Assembly (NCBI RefSeq): GCF_031143425.1
Contig: NC_090447.1
Coordinates: 845,499,760-845,563,759, forward strand
Source of the DNA: Pleurodeles waltl
Taxonomy: Eukaryota > Chordata > Amphibia > Caudata > Salamandridae
Direction of reading: 5' to 3'
DNA length: 64,000 nucleotides
Shown: positions 55,580 through 64,000 of the stretch, in pieces
Position numbering within the stretch: the stretch's first letter is position 1
How the letters are laid out: every line of letters starts with the position of its first letter
Made by a program: the position numbers and the translations under genes
Notes under the pieces: generated by a model
What the model was told of the DNA's origin: nothing
What the model saw: only the letters and a program-made list of their open reading frames with translations
Databases searched by the model: none

Positions 55580-56950
55580 TGCATGGTGCTTGATCTTGAG
55601 AAAGTCTTTGATTTGCTAGAATGGGTTGTTCTGTCTGCAGTACTACCACGCTACGGGTTAAGGGTCAGACTCATTCGACTGGCATATCTGTTGTATTTTA
55701 GCCCGCTAGCTAGGGATAAAATGGGTAATCATATCAGAACCGATCCAAATATGCAGAGGCAGCAGACAGGGCTGCCTGCTCTCTTCCCTCCTTTTCTTGT
55801 TAGCCATCAAACTCCTATCACTTGCAATGCGAGCTCAGTCAATAGACTGGGGTATTCCTATGAAGGACAGAATACACACGATATCCTTATGCAGATGACC
55901 TACTCCTCTACATCAAAGACATCCCCTACACTCCCTCATCAGTCACGCACACACTGCACTGTTTTGCCTACATCTCTGGTCTAAATGTTAAATGGGCGTA
56001 GTCCTGTCCCTTCCCTGTTACGTCCACAATTCCAGACCCGCATTTTCTTATTAGTACTACTTTGGTAACCTGGCAGCTGGCAGTCTTCAGATTCCTTAGT
56101 ATTAGGATATACCATCAGGATGTAGAGTTATTTGGTAGAACGATTACATCACTGAAATCACAAATAACTTTTTGGACCAAGTTTCCACTATTCTTTGTGG
56201 GACGTATGACGCCCCTTAAGATGGTGGTACTCATGCTCTTACTATTTTTCAAACATGCCCTTGTACATACCACCCTCCTTTTTTTGATCCCTGGAGAAAA
56301 TGGTGAGAGGCTTTATCTGGAAAGAAATCCGCTGCAGAGTGGCATTGACAAAACTATACTTGCCTTCCGATCATGGAGAATTGGTGGTGCCAAATTCTGA
56401 ACAATACTATTTAGCATTACAAGTTCAGTGGGTGGCAAGATGGATAGCAGGTCCAGAACTTACAGATACTGCCACGCTTCAACCTACCTCAAGCACGACC
56501 AACATCCTTCATTCATATCATCTGTGCTCTACTTTGCCATCGCCAGACCCCAAACTAGTATTTGTGGCTTATCGGTGCTTCTGCCGCTGTCTATGTTTCA
56601 CTCTCTCCATTATGCCATATGCGGCAGCAAAGGCATTACTGGGGACACCCAGGGGACGGGCTGTGACCATCATGACTGAACTATTTGCCTGGCACAAGTC
56701 TGGACTCCATATGCTGGGCGATCGCTATGGCAATGAGACCCTCTCTCATCTGAGTCGTTAATGGCTGAAACCGGCTTACCCCTGGGTATTTACTTACATA
56801 CAACTCATTAGTTGGGGTATTAGGGGTGAAGAATTCTGCTTAAAAGTGCTGGCACTGAGGGAGGTCTTCTTCTCACCGCGGGTTCAGAAACTACAAGCAC
56901 TCTGGTGATACACCATAACTTATCCCACCATTAGAAGTTGACTGGATCTT
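55580..56950 (+). pseudogene. L1/Tx1-type LINE reverse transcriptase, 3' part
   Basis: MVLDLEKVFDLLEWVVLSAV (55583-55645) is the motif with the first catalytic Asp. After frameshifts, a GTRQGCPLSP-like stretch is corrupted near 55760, but YPYADDLLLYIKD (about 55884-55922) keeps an intact YADD. The C-terminal region reads ITFWTKFPLFFVGRMTPLKM, then RGFIWKEIRCRVALTKLYLP, and QVQWVARWIAGPE (56430-56470). At least two frameshifts and several stops are present. It starts within the RT, so it is 5'-truncated, and lies back to back with the gypsy fragment. Confidence 0.82.
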
Positions 56951-57183
56951 TGGACTTGGTAAGGAGTGTAGAGTCAGATTCGTTCAACACAGATCAATGA
57001 TATAAGAGCCATAAACAATTCTAGACACCATGAACAATTTAAACACTAAATCAAACTCCAAACCCAATAAAGTTTAAAAGCTTTATTACAATCCAAATAA
57101 CAATGTAACATATATGGTGTGCAAAACTAAGTAATAAACATACATGGAAACCATAGGTTGACCAAAACGTCTAAGGAGATTAA
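56951..57183. other. LINE 3' flank, no feature
   Basis: AT-rich stretch with an aataaagtttaaaagctttatt dyad near 57067. Nothing else seen. Confidence 0.4.
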
Positions 57184-57567
57184 GGTCACTAGACCGCCAG
57201 GGTTACGGTTGCGGTCAGACACCGCCATGGAAAGGCTGGTGGTATGGGGGCCTCACGCCTGGGCAGTGCAGGGGCCCCCTTGCACAGCCTCATCGCACAT
57301 TCCACTGCCCGAATTACAGGCAGTGGATTCAACGATGGGTGCTCTGCACCTGCTGCACTGCCATATTGCCGCCGGCTCTATTAGGAGCCGGCTGCAATGT
57401 TAAGGCTCTGTTCCCCGCTGGGCCAGTGGACGGAAACTCTGTTTCTGCCCACTGGCCCAGCGGGGAAGCCATAATAGGGCCAGCCAGTTCAGGCCGCACA
57501 GGTGGCTTGATGGTGGGATGTCATTGACGGGCGGCCCCTGCCAACCAACAATGTCATAATGAGGGCC
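57184..57567. mobile_element. Harbinger-type MITE, TAA flanks
   Basis: The right end ...gtcataatgagggcc is the same terminus as the Harbinger at 26653-26666. The left end ggtcactagaccgccagggt is less similar. TAA lies on both sides (57181-57183 and 57568-57570). Internal dyads include gctgggccagtgga...cccactggcccagc and gccggctctattaggagccggc. It shares these interior phrases with the MITE at 11402. Confidence 0.8.
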
Positions 57568-57570
57568 TAA

Positions 57571-59004
57571 GTCTACTAAACTTCAATACTGTTAAACACT
57601 CACATAGAGCACTAGACAGAATAACTTAAAGTTTCAAAGTCTCTCACTAATTAGATTTGTCCATGCGCCTTTCGATTGGTCCTCCAGGTGGGCTCAAATT
57701 ACGCACAAGATTCAGCATCCAATGGTCGCTGTTGACACCATTGAGTTTGCAACTATTTCAGATTTTCTCTGAGAAAGCACTTAGTCATTTCAATGATTTC
57801 ATATAATTCCACCAAAATAATACATTTTCTAGTTGTTTGTTACTTTAGAATTCTTTCCCAAGACACACAGGATGAGATAAACAATTCTCACATACAATTT
57901 TTTTTTAAGTTTCCTGTCTTTTTTGACAGCTAGAACAAATATTGTTACATAGTTAACACTGAAACATGTTCTTTGTCTTCATTACAATAGGACATTCAAC
58001 ATTGCATCAGCAACCTAAGATAAAATCAGGGCAGAGGGAACAGAACAAGCAAGTAATTTTCCTCTACTGCTGCAAACATGAAGATTTAGGCCAAGACCAG
58101 CTAAAATAGCTTAAATGTACATTAAAACAATTAGTAGACAAAATCTTATTGTGCATCATACCATTGCATCATATGTGCAAACCAAATCATTTTACTGCAA
58201 GGATTATTTATGACATATTAGAACCCAAATTAAACGTGCATTTTTTTCCTGCAAACTTGAAACTCACATTAATAGAATTCATTTATTTCAATAGAAGTGC
58301 GATAAATTCATGATAATTTAATACTCATAATATACTTCATTTCCACCGTTTTTAAAAAAAAATAATACTTTCAATGTTAATTCTGATTAATAATCCACTC
58401 AAATAATAATGCTCAATATCTTCATGTTAAAACATGATGTCAAATACAAATGGAGGCCACGTTGTCCACCATATTTCAAACGTGCACATTTTACATTTCC
58501 ATGCTGATTTCTCTTAGACCTTTAAATTACGTTTTGTAAATTAGCATATGCTAACTTCTATGCCACTGATTTATTAGTAAAATGTGATCTCTATCAATAG
58601 CAAGGGAAATGGGTAAAGGGAAAATGTGCATATATTCATTGATTCCATATAAATTCATCCCTAGCAACATGCTTGCATTGAGGTGTTTGTCAACATGTAT
58701 GTAACTGATAGAATACCACATAACATGCAATAAAAAATATTACAAGGTACTGAGGAGCTGTGTGACACTTTAGAGGAGTGAAGCCAGAGGCAGAGTTACT
58801 TTTAATGCAACGGAAATCAAAAGTGATCTGATTATACTTTTACCGTTTGATTCATGGCATTTATGTTTTCATATAATACATGGTTGCACACATCAACCTG
58901 ATCACAAGCCTTTGAAAAATATTAGAATACATTTGAAATAGTACGGCAAAAGTAAAATAAGCTAACTAATGAGCAGTTTGTAATTTCTTGCATCACCTAT
59001 ATTT
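57571..59004. other. AT-rich stretch, no gene
   Basis: Strongly AT-rich, with no frame above 60 codons and no repeat unit seen. One tract of poly-T at 57898 and poly-A at 58357. Confidence 0.45.
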
Positions 59005-59007
59005 TAA

Positions 59008-59483
59008 GGCCCATATTTAGGGGAAGTTGGTGTAGGTCAGCATAGCAAGTCTTCTTGTGGCGCCACCTTACACCAATTTGAAAAGGCAGGAATGCACTGT
59101 ATTTAGGAGATATGGTGCTTTCCTGTCCTTTCTCCCTGTTCTAGTGCACAATTGGGTGCCTAGGGCCAATGAACGCACTCCTGCAACATGGTGTAAGGGT
59201 GCCTGCATTGCGTGATTAAGTAAATCTGGGGCGGCGTCAAAATCTATAACTATAACTGTTGCGTGAGAAAACCAACTGCAACCTCCATGGAACGCCTCCC
59301 TGGAGCAAGGTAAGGCAATCCACTGACTTGCGCTGCTTTGCATTACTCCACATCTATGAGGCCATGCAAAGCCATGCAAAGTGGCTGTGCAAGGCCTCAT
59401 AGATATAGTTGAAAGGATTGTGCGGCTGGAGCATCAAAAAAAAGTGATTCTCTGGCGGAGCAGGCCTCTCATAAAAATGCCCC
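59008..59483. mobile_element. MITE, TAA flanks
   Basis: The left end GGCCCATATTTAGGGG and the right end ...ATAAAAATGCCCC are loosely inverted. TAA flanks both sides (59005-59007 and 59484-59486). The interior includes an inverted pair (acatctatgaggccatgcaaag / caaggcctcatagatat) near 59349 and 59389. No ORF. Confidence 0.65.
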
Positions 59484-59639
59484 TAAGTATTCACTTTCAA
59501 GTCAATTTCAAAACTGGGCTGTGGCAAAACAAAGTGTGGTTATCTACAGAAATAATCCTGCTTTCTTGAAGCAAGCTTCATCATTCAAAAAATAACTATG
59601 CCTCTTTATTGGCACATGACAGTAAATTTACAATGGTAA

Positions 59640-60010
59640 AAAAGAGATGTTCAGACAGTTCTCTCTTCATTTGTTTACACAGCAGTAAGTAATTTGGATC
59701 AGTGACCTGCCTTTCATGTTTTATGTTGGCCCTCGCAGTAGGCATTAAATTATCATCGTACAGTACCTATTTCATTTTCGCATTACAGGCGAGTAGTGAT
59801 GTCACAGTGAGACTTTAATCAGGACATTAGCTTCAGATTTGCATACAGTTACTGCTAGTTTCTATTTATAATATAATTGTTGGTTAATTGCTTCATGCTG
59901 TTTGCGTCTGGCAATTTATTGTTCAATTACCTACAGTTTATTGGATAACAAGAAAATATGTTTATATTTATCAGGTGGAACTCAAGTATATTTTAAACAT
60001 AATTACTTTT
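59640..60010. promoter_or_regulatory. Candidate conserved noncoding/enhancer block
   Basis: A stretch of single-copy appearance between MITE and LTR element. It contains an octamer ATTTGCAT (59837-59844) and homeodomain-type cores TAATTG (59874-59879 and 59885-59890) and CAATTA (59924-59929), with tgatgtcac (about 59791) nearby. Site density like this is typical of developmental enhancers, but AT-rich DNA gives such words by chance. Alignment with another amphibian would decide. Confidence 0.25.
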
Positions 60011-60049
60011 CAGTATTGATATTGAAAGTGTGCTTATACAGGGCAGCAG

Positions 60050-60765
60050 TGGAAATGCACATGTAGCCCGCAGCTCCTTGGCTGTAGGTTCTCTGACAGC
60101 GATATCCTGGTAACGGCCGGGTGAGTCCCACAGCCTTGGTGGTGGGGCTCAAAGGGGCCACTAGCATATTGGATGGCCACAAGCCATACCTGGAATGAAG
60201 TGCAGGTGCTGTCCTTTTGACTATAAGGAAGACCGAGTGCTGTTAGAGCGCAGGTCAGTTGGACATAAAATTAACACAATGGCATTAGTGGTCGGTGCGG
60301 AATGATGCAATTCGCCTTTCCCCCATTTATTTATACCCTGCGGCTAGCCCATCACAGGAAATCTTATTAATACATCTGGTTCACACAAACAATGCCTGTG
60401 TGCACTAGACCGCCACACAGGCATTACAACCCCCACCTACTTGTTTCTAAATACATTTAAAAACTGATTAACATACAATGTCCTTCAATCTCTGACTGGG
60501 CAGTGGATTGGGACGAAGATTGTATAATTGGGAGCAAGCTCAACCTGTCTCTTCCTGAGCCACTGAATGAGCAACTAATAATGGAGGTTCATTGATGGTT
60601 GGTTCGGCTATCGAGTCCCTGACCCCCTCCCCTCCGGACTCATGCCCACAACCTAGTTGGTCCCTGTGTTAGCAGTTCAGGTGTCAAGCGTCACTGTCAG
60701 ACTTTGTGAGTGTTACTTTGCGAAACCAGGATACATTCTGAGTTACTTTCTCGCCTCCTCCTTTG
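60050..60765 (-). repeat. Possible 3' LTR of the rightmost gypsy element
   Basis: Just beyond the integrase end the minus strand has a purine tract (caaaggaggaggcgagaaag, about 60744-60763), as a polypurine tract should. The following 0.7 kb is non-coding and of different composition. No second LTR is inside the window for comparison, so the limits are guesses. Confidence 0.35.
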
Positions 60766-60968
60766 TGCAGTCACCATGATGCCGGTCACCCCTGCGACTG
60801 TCCATACCCTCATCTCATAGGGTGTGCTGAACTTCCAGCCGGACTTTCAATCTTTGATGATTACTCGATCGCTAATCTGTAGGTTCTGTGTTATGGCGTG
60901 CCTCCTCCTACTTGCCCTGTTATTCGCCCCTTTCCTTCTTGCTTGCGTCGGTCAGGGCAGTAAGGAGG

Positions 60969-61562
60969 TTACTGCCACCCGAGGTGAGTGGGGATGGCAT
61001 CACGCCTTTCTCCAGCCACCATCAGCGGCGATGGCCTCGTGGTGCAATGGGGTGTTCCCCAATATTCCCTGAGAAATTGTTGAAGGCTAAGTTCAGGGTC
61101 ATTGGCTTCCAGTGTGGCAATTTGCAGAGTTGTATTGAGCGTGCGCATGAAGAGCGCAACCTTGCCGTTGGCCTGAGGCCATTGGGGCATGATCATTTGA
61201 TGTCGTAAGCCCTGGTTCTCCATTCACTCCTGAAAGTCATTCCCTTCAAATTGGGCCCATTGTCCGTTTTGACTTCTTCCGGAAGCCCGAACATGGCCCA
61301 GGTCTTTTTGAGTGCTAGAGCAAGGTTGCTGAATGCAGTGGAGTCGTTGAGTCAATGATCTCAACAACTGGAAATTTGCAGGGAAGCTTCCAAAATCAAG
61401 GCTGACCTTAGATAATGGCACGGTGCCCGGGTCCTCCATCAGGACGGGTTCCAGTGCATCTGGGGTGCATGTTAGCGGGCAGGCCTGGCACTGTCTCACA
61501 AAGTCATCTACCTCAGCCTTGATGCCAGGGTACCACACCTTTTGTCTCATGTGGGCTTTCAT
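60969..61562 (-). pseudogene. Gypsy integrase
   Basis: The zinc domain is partly seen at 61562-61470 (KAHMRQKVWYPGIKAEVDDF, VRQCQACPL). The core is marked by KVSLDFGSFP (first Asp). A frame break follows, then GLRHQMIMPQWPQANGKVAL and FMRTLNTTL (61210-61130). The motif NGKVAL has Ala where the catalytic Glu of NGEVE should stand. The end reads FLREYWGTPHCTTRPSPL. In a live element the enzyme would insert the cDNA; this copy is inactive by both substitution and frameshift. Confidence 0.85.
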
Positions 61563-62078
61563 ATCTGTGGTGCCTTGGTGTCCTCAATGCACTAGCAGAG
61601 TCAGTCATTGCTGCAGGTTTGAGGAATTGCAAGGTGATGTCGGTGGAATAGGAGACCATCCTGGATTGAGCTGAGCTCTCTCCATAGTTGTGTCAATCTT
61701 CCCTGTCTGTGCTCATCCACCCATGGGTCCCTTTGAGAAATTCTGCCAGGAGCCACTCTTAAGGGCTTTATTCACTCTTATTAGGCAGCATTCTCCACCA
61801 CGGCAATCTCTCGAAGGTCTATTTTCTTGAGACAGGTGGGCGAGTGTTTGCACATGTGCTTGTCACTTCGTCATTTGCTGTGTTTTCTTCCACCAGCTTT
61901 GGCGGGTATTAGAACAGGAAATCAGCTGGCTTTTTTGCTCCAGGTCAATATGTCACTTCCATGCAGTCATTTTGGAGCTGGATGGACCACCACTCGATCC
62001 GTGAACAGTGGCACCAGTGGTTGATAATCCGTCTCCCTCAGAGATGCGGGTGAAAGTGTCCACAAGCCCATTTAATGG

Positions 62079-62348
62079 CTAGGGCCTCCCTTTCAATTTG
62101 AGCGTAGAGCTGTTTCGTCGGTGTGAGGGCTTTGCTGGTGTATGTGAGCGAGCCCTCCAGCCAGGCTCCACTTCCTGGGTGAGGACGGACCCCATGCCCA
62201 CTGGACTGGCATCCTTGACCAGCTCAGTCTTCTTTGTATGGTCAAAATATATCAAGGTGGTTTCAGTTATCAGGGTTTCTTTGAGTGCTTGAAATGCCTC
62301 CTCTTCCCAGCTTCCCCATACCCAGGGAGCGCCAGTTTTTGTAAGCAC
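62079..62348 (-). pseudogene. Gypsy RNase H fragment
   Basis: WEEEAFQALKETLITETTLI, then KTELVKDASPVGMGSVLTQE, where VDASP.GLGAVL is expected and the catalytic Asp is retained. The frame shifts soon after near HTPAKPSHRRN (62150). The rest, to about 61600, is unreadable. Confidence 0.8.
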
Positions 62349-62585
62349 TCAGAGTAGCTGAGACAGAGGAGACAGATTTGGTATGAATCTCCCACAGTCT
62401 GTGATCATGCCTAGAAAACTCAGCACTTCTGTTAAAGATTTTGGCTCTGGGGTTTGCTTGATGGCGTGGGACTTCCTCAGGTCTACTTTGATGCCCGTTT
62501 GGTTGAAAACGTAGCTAAGGAACTCGATAGATGTCTGATAAAAGGAGCACTTCTCTCTATGAAGAGTCAGATCTTGTTCGGATAG

Positions 62586-63170
62586 TCACTTGAGGGTGCC
62601 TCTCAGATGACGGTGGCGTTCTTCAGCATTGGTGGAGTGAATCAGGATATCGTCGTTGGCCTGCATGGTGCCCTGGAGTCTGGACAGTATCTTGCGGATG
62701 GCGTCTTGGAAGCCTTCTGCCATGGATGATACTCCAAAACATAGGCATTTATATCTCTTCAGTACCAGCTGAATAGAGAATGTAGTTATATACCGACTCT
62801 CCTCCGTTAGGCTTATCTGGTGGCAGCCTGTGTTTAGGTCTAACTTGGAAAACCATTTTGATCCATTGAGGTTGGCGATGATATTGCTTATGGTAGGTTT
62901 TAAGTGTCTCTCCCTTTTGATTGCCATATTAAGGAGGCGCATATCAAAGCAGAGACAGTTTTTTCCTGGTTGTTTCGGTTTTTTGGCACTGACCCTGGGC
63001 GATACCCAGGGAATGGATCCTGACACCTTTTGGATCACTCTCTGGTCTTCAAGCTTGTTTAGTTCTCGCTCCACCAAGGGTCGTAGGTGGAACAGGATGC
63101 TTCTGTGTCGCAGGACCATTGGCTTAACTGCTTTGTCAATATGTAGCCAGATGGGGGTGCCTTCAGACAC
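62586..63170 (-). pseudogene. Gypsy reverse transcriptase
   Basis: A 194-codon frame reads FHLRPLVERELNKLEDQRVI, SPRVSAKKPKQPGKNCLCFD, MRLLNMAIKRERHLKPTISN and NGSKWFSKLDLNTGCHQISL (first catalytic Asp). Then ESRYITTFSIQ and a modified CFGVSSMAEGFQDAI follow. The polymerase pair appears as QANDDILIHSTN; both Asp are kept, while the Tyr/Phe two residues before the pair is missing. It is the best-preserved part of this element, ending at a stop at 62586. Confidence 0.88.
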
Positions 63171-63179
63171 CCTACTCCA

Positions 63180-63772
63180 GTGAACAGTTCCAAGAATTTC
63201 CCTAGTAGTTATCGGTTTGGAACACCTTCACGCTCCTTGCAATGGTCACTAGTCCCAGGTCTTCTGCTGAGTGGCTGCTGAGGAGGGTGTCAGCTTTTCT
63301 GTCTACCACATGAAACTGGAATTTGACTTATTTTCCATCCGACTTGATGTCTGCTGTCATCTTTCCTTTTAGAGGCAGGAGCATGTGGCTTTCATATGTA
63401 AATATCTTGGTAGTTGTCGGGTGATTTTGAAGCTGTCGATATTTTTGAATGCTCATGACATTAACAAATGACTCTGGGGGTTATTCTAACTTTGGAGGAG
63501 TGTTAATCCGTCCCAAAAGTGACGGTAAAGTGACGGATATACCACCAGCCGTATTACGAGTTCCATAGGATATAATGGACTCGTAATACGGCTGGTGGTA
63601 AATCCGCCACTTTTCCGTCACTTTTGGGACGGATTAACACCTCCTCCAAAGTTAGAATAACCCCCTCTGTGTCTATTAGTGCTCTTATTTTGGATCCCGC
63701 TACTTCAATTATGCATGTTGGCTGGGGTCTCCTGTGCTGCTTCAGAACAATTGTGAATGATATTAAGAACAC
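63180..63772 (-). pseudogene. Gypsy protease, split by MITE
   Basis: The minus strand reads RRPQPTCIIEVAGSKIRALI then DTE, the position of the aspartic protease D-T/S-G triad, up to 63666, where the palindromic MITE begins. On the far side (63475 down to about 63240) it resumes with SFVNVMSIQKYRQLQNH, then PLKGKMTADIKSDGK and FQFHVVDRKADTLLSSHSA, typical of gypsy retropepsins. Glu replaces the Gly of the triad. The insertion sits within two codons of the active site. Confidence 0.75.
63476..63665. mobile_element. 190 bp palindromic MITE (sister of 34915 copy)
   Basis: The ends GGGGGTTATTCTAACTTTGG and its complement bracket the same palindromic core as at 34915-35094 (taatccgtccc, gtgacggatataccaccagc, ccataggatataatgg). 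TCT flanks both sides (63473-63475 and 63666-63668). It lies in the protease of the gypsy element. The outer 11-14 bp differ from those of the sister copy. Confidence 0.92.
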
Positions 63773-64000
63773 TTTATCTTCTGGAGAGGAGTCTTCAGGT
63801 GAGTTTCCTGGTGGTTGATATTGTGTGTCATGAAAGGTCGGTTCATCCAGCGACAGCTGTTTTACCTGTCCATTTTTATCACTGGGGCTTTTTCATGTAT
63901 TGGTGTGATTGCCATGTCCATCTCGGCTGCTCTGGCTGTTGATAGCTCATGCAATTTAGCCATTATTAGAATGTCCTCGAGGTGAATGTTGGGTTGCCTC
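63773..64000 (-). pseudogene. Gypsy gag C-terminal end (partial)
   Basis: The minus strand from the right edge reads QPNIHLEDILIMAKLHELST and ARAAEMDMAIT, a helical, polar segment in the place of the gag end, before the protease. No zinc knuckle is visible within the window. The rest lies beyond the right edge. Confidence 0.5.

Larger units (their letters stand above)
60766..64000 (-). mobile_element. Ty3/gypsy retrotransposon, gag end to integrase, truncated by window edge
   Basis: On the minus strand from the right edge: the end of gag, protease, RT, RNase H and integrase, the standard Ty3/gypsy order. It is interrupted by a palindromic MITE in the protease and by many stops. The 5' LTR and most of gag lie outside the window. 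Confidence 0.85.

Noticed and set aside
1..64000. CRISPR array, operon or prokaryotic defence system
   Set aside because: No direct repeats with unique spacers, no ribosome binding sites, and all coding traces are eukaryotic transposable elements with introns or decayed frames.

Overview
This window reads as accessory sequence from a very large animal genome, most likely a salamander and plausibly a newt such as Pleurodeles. That identification is inference. It rests on almost continuous decayed transposable elements of many classes, nested in one another; on abundant PIF/Harbinger elements and Harbinger-type MITEs, as reported for Pleurodeles; and on the absence of any recognisable host gene. 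No rRNA, tRNA, CRISPR array or operon was found. Every coding region seen belongs to a mobile element, and every long one carries frameshifts, stops or damaged catalytic motifs.

Layout. 1-229: short GC-rich tandem repeat. 551-1160: end of a Penelope-like element with a GIY-YIG motif. 1180-6235: L2-like LINE on the minus strand whose 5' end is five GC-rich monomers of about 0.35 kb. 6236-8160: second, plus-strand L2-like LINE. 8215-9590: irregular GGATT/GGAGT minisatellite. 11402-12096: Harbinger MITE with a duplicated end. 15400-16190: C-terminal piece of another LINE. About 16250-26668: Harbinger complex with a DDE transposase (+), a split Myb/SANT-like accessory gene (-), a further Ser/Thr/Pro-rich gene (-) and satellites. 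26729-27161: MITE. 27396-27842: endogenous retrovirus pol scrap. 29640-30460: old LINE. 30490-32660: two copies of a roughly 1 kb unit, each interrupted by a different insertion. About 33010-37040: minus-strand Tx1/L1-type LINE carrying a palindromic MITE. 37800-45475: plus-strand L1-type ORF1 split by a 6.35 kb LTR retrotransposon. 45915-51239: hAT-like element with 8 bp flanking duplication, a 0.37 kb tandem array and an acidic ORF. 53518-55425: Ty3/gypsy fragment (-). 55560-56950: L1/Tx1 reverse transcriptase (+). 57184-57567 and 59008-59483: MITEs. 59640-60010: single-copy-looking block with homeodomain and POU-like sites. About 60050-64000: third Ty3/gypsy element (-) with a MITE in its protease, running off the right edge.

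How the parts work together. The most informative element is the LTR retrotransposon at 38959-45310. It has intact TG...CA termini, a CACAT target duplication, a primer site matching the 3' end of tRNA-Leu, a SCAN-like gag, and integrase encoded before reverse transcriptase. That order marks the Gmr1-like branch of Ty3/gypsy. The Harbinger complex shows the expected two-protein system (DDE transposase plus Myb-like partner) with a further minus-strand gene beside the transposase. The MITEs have 3 bp flanking duplications typical of that superfamily and are probably non-autonomous clients of such enzymes.
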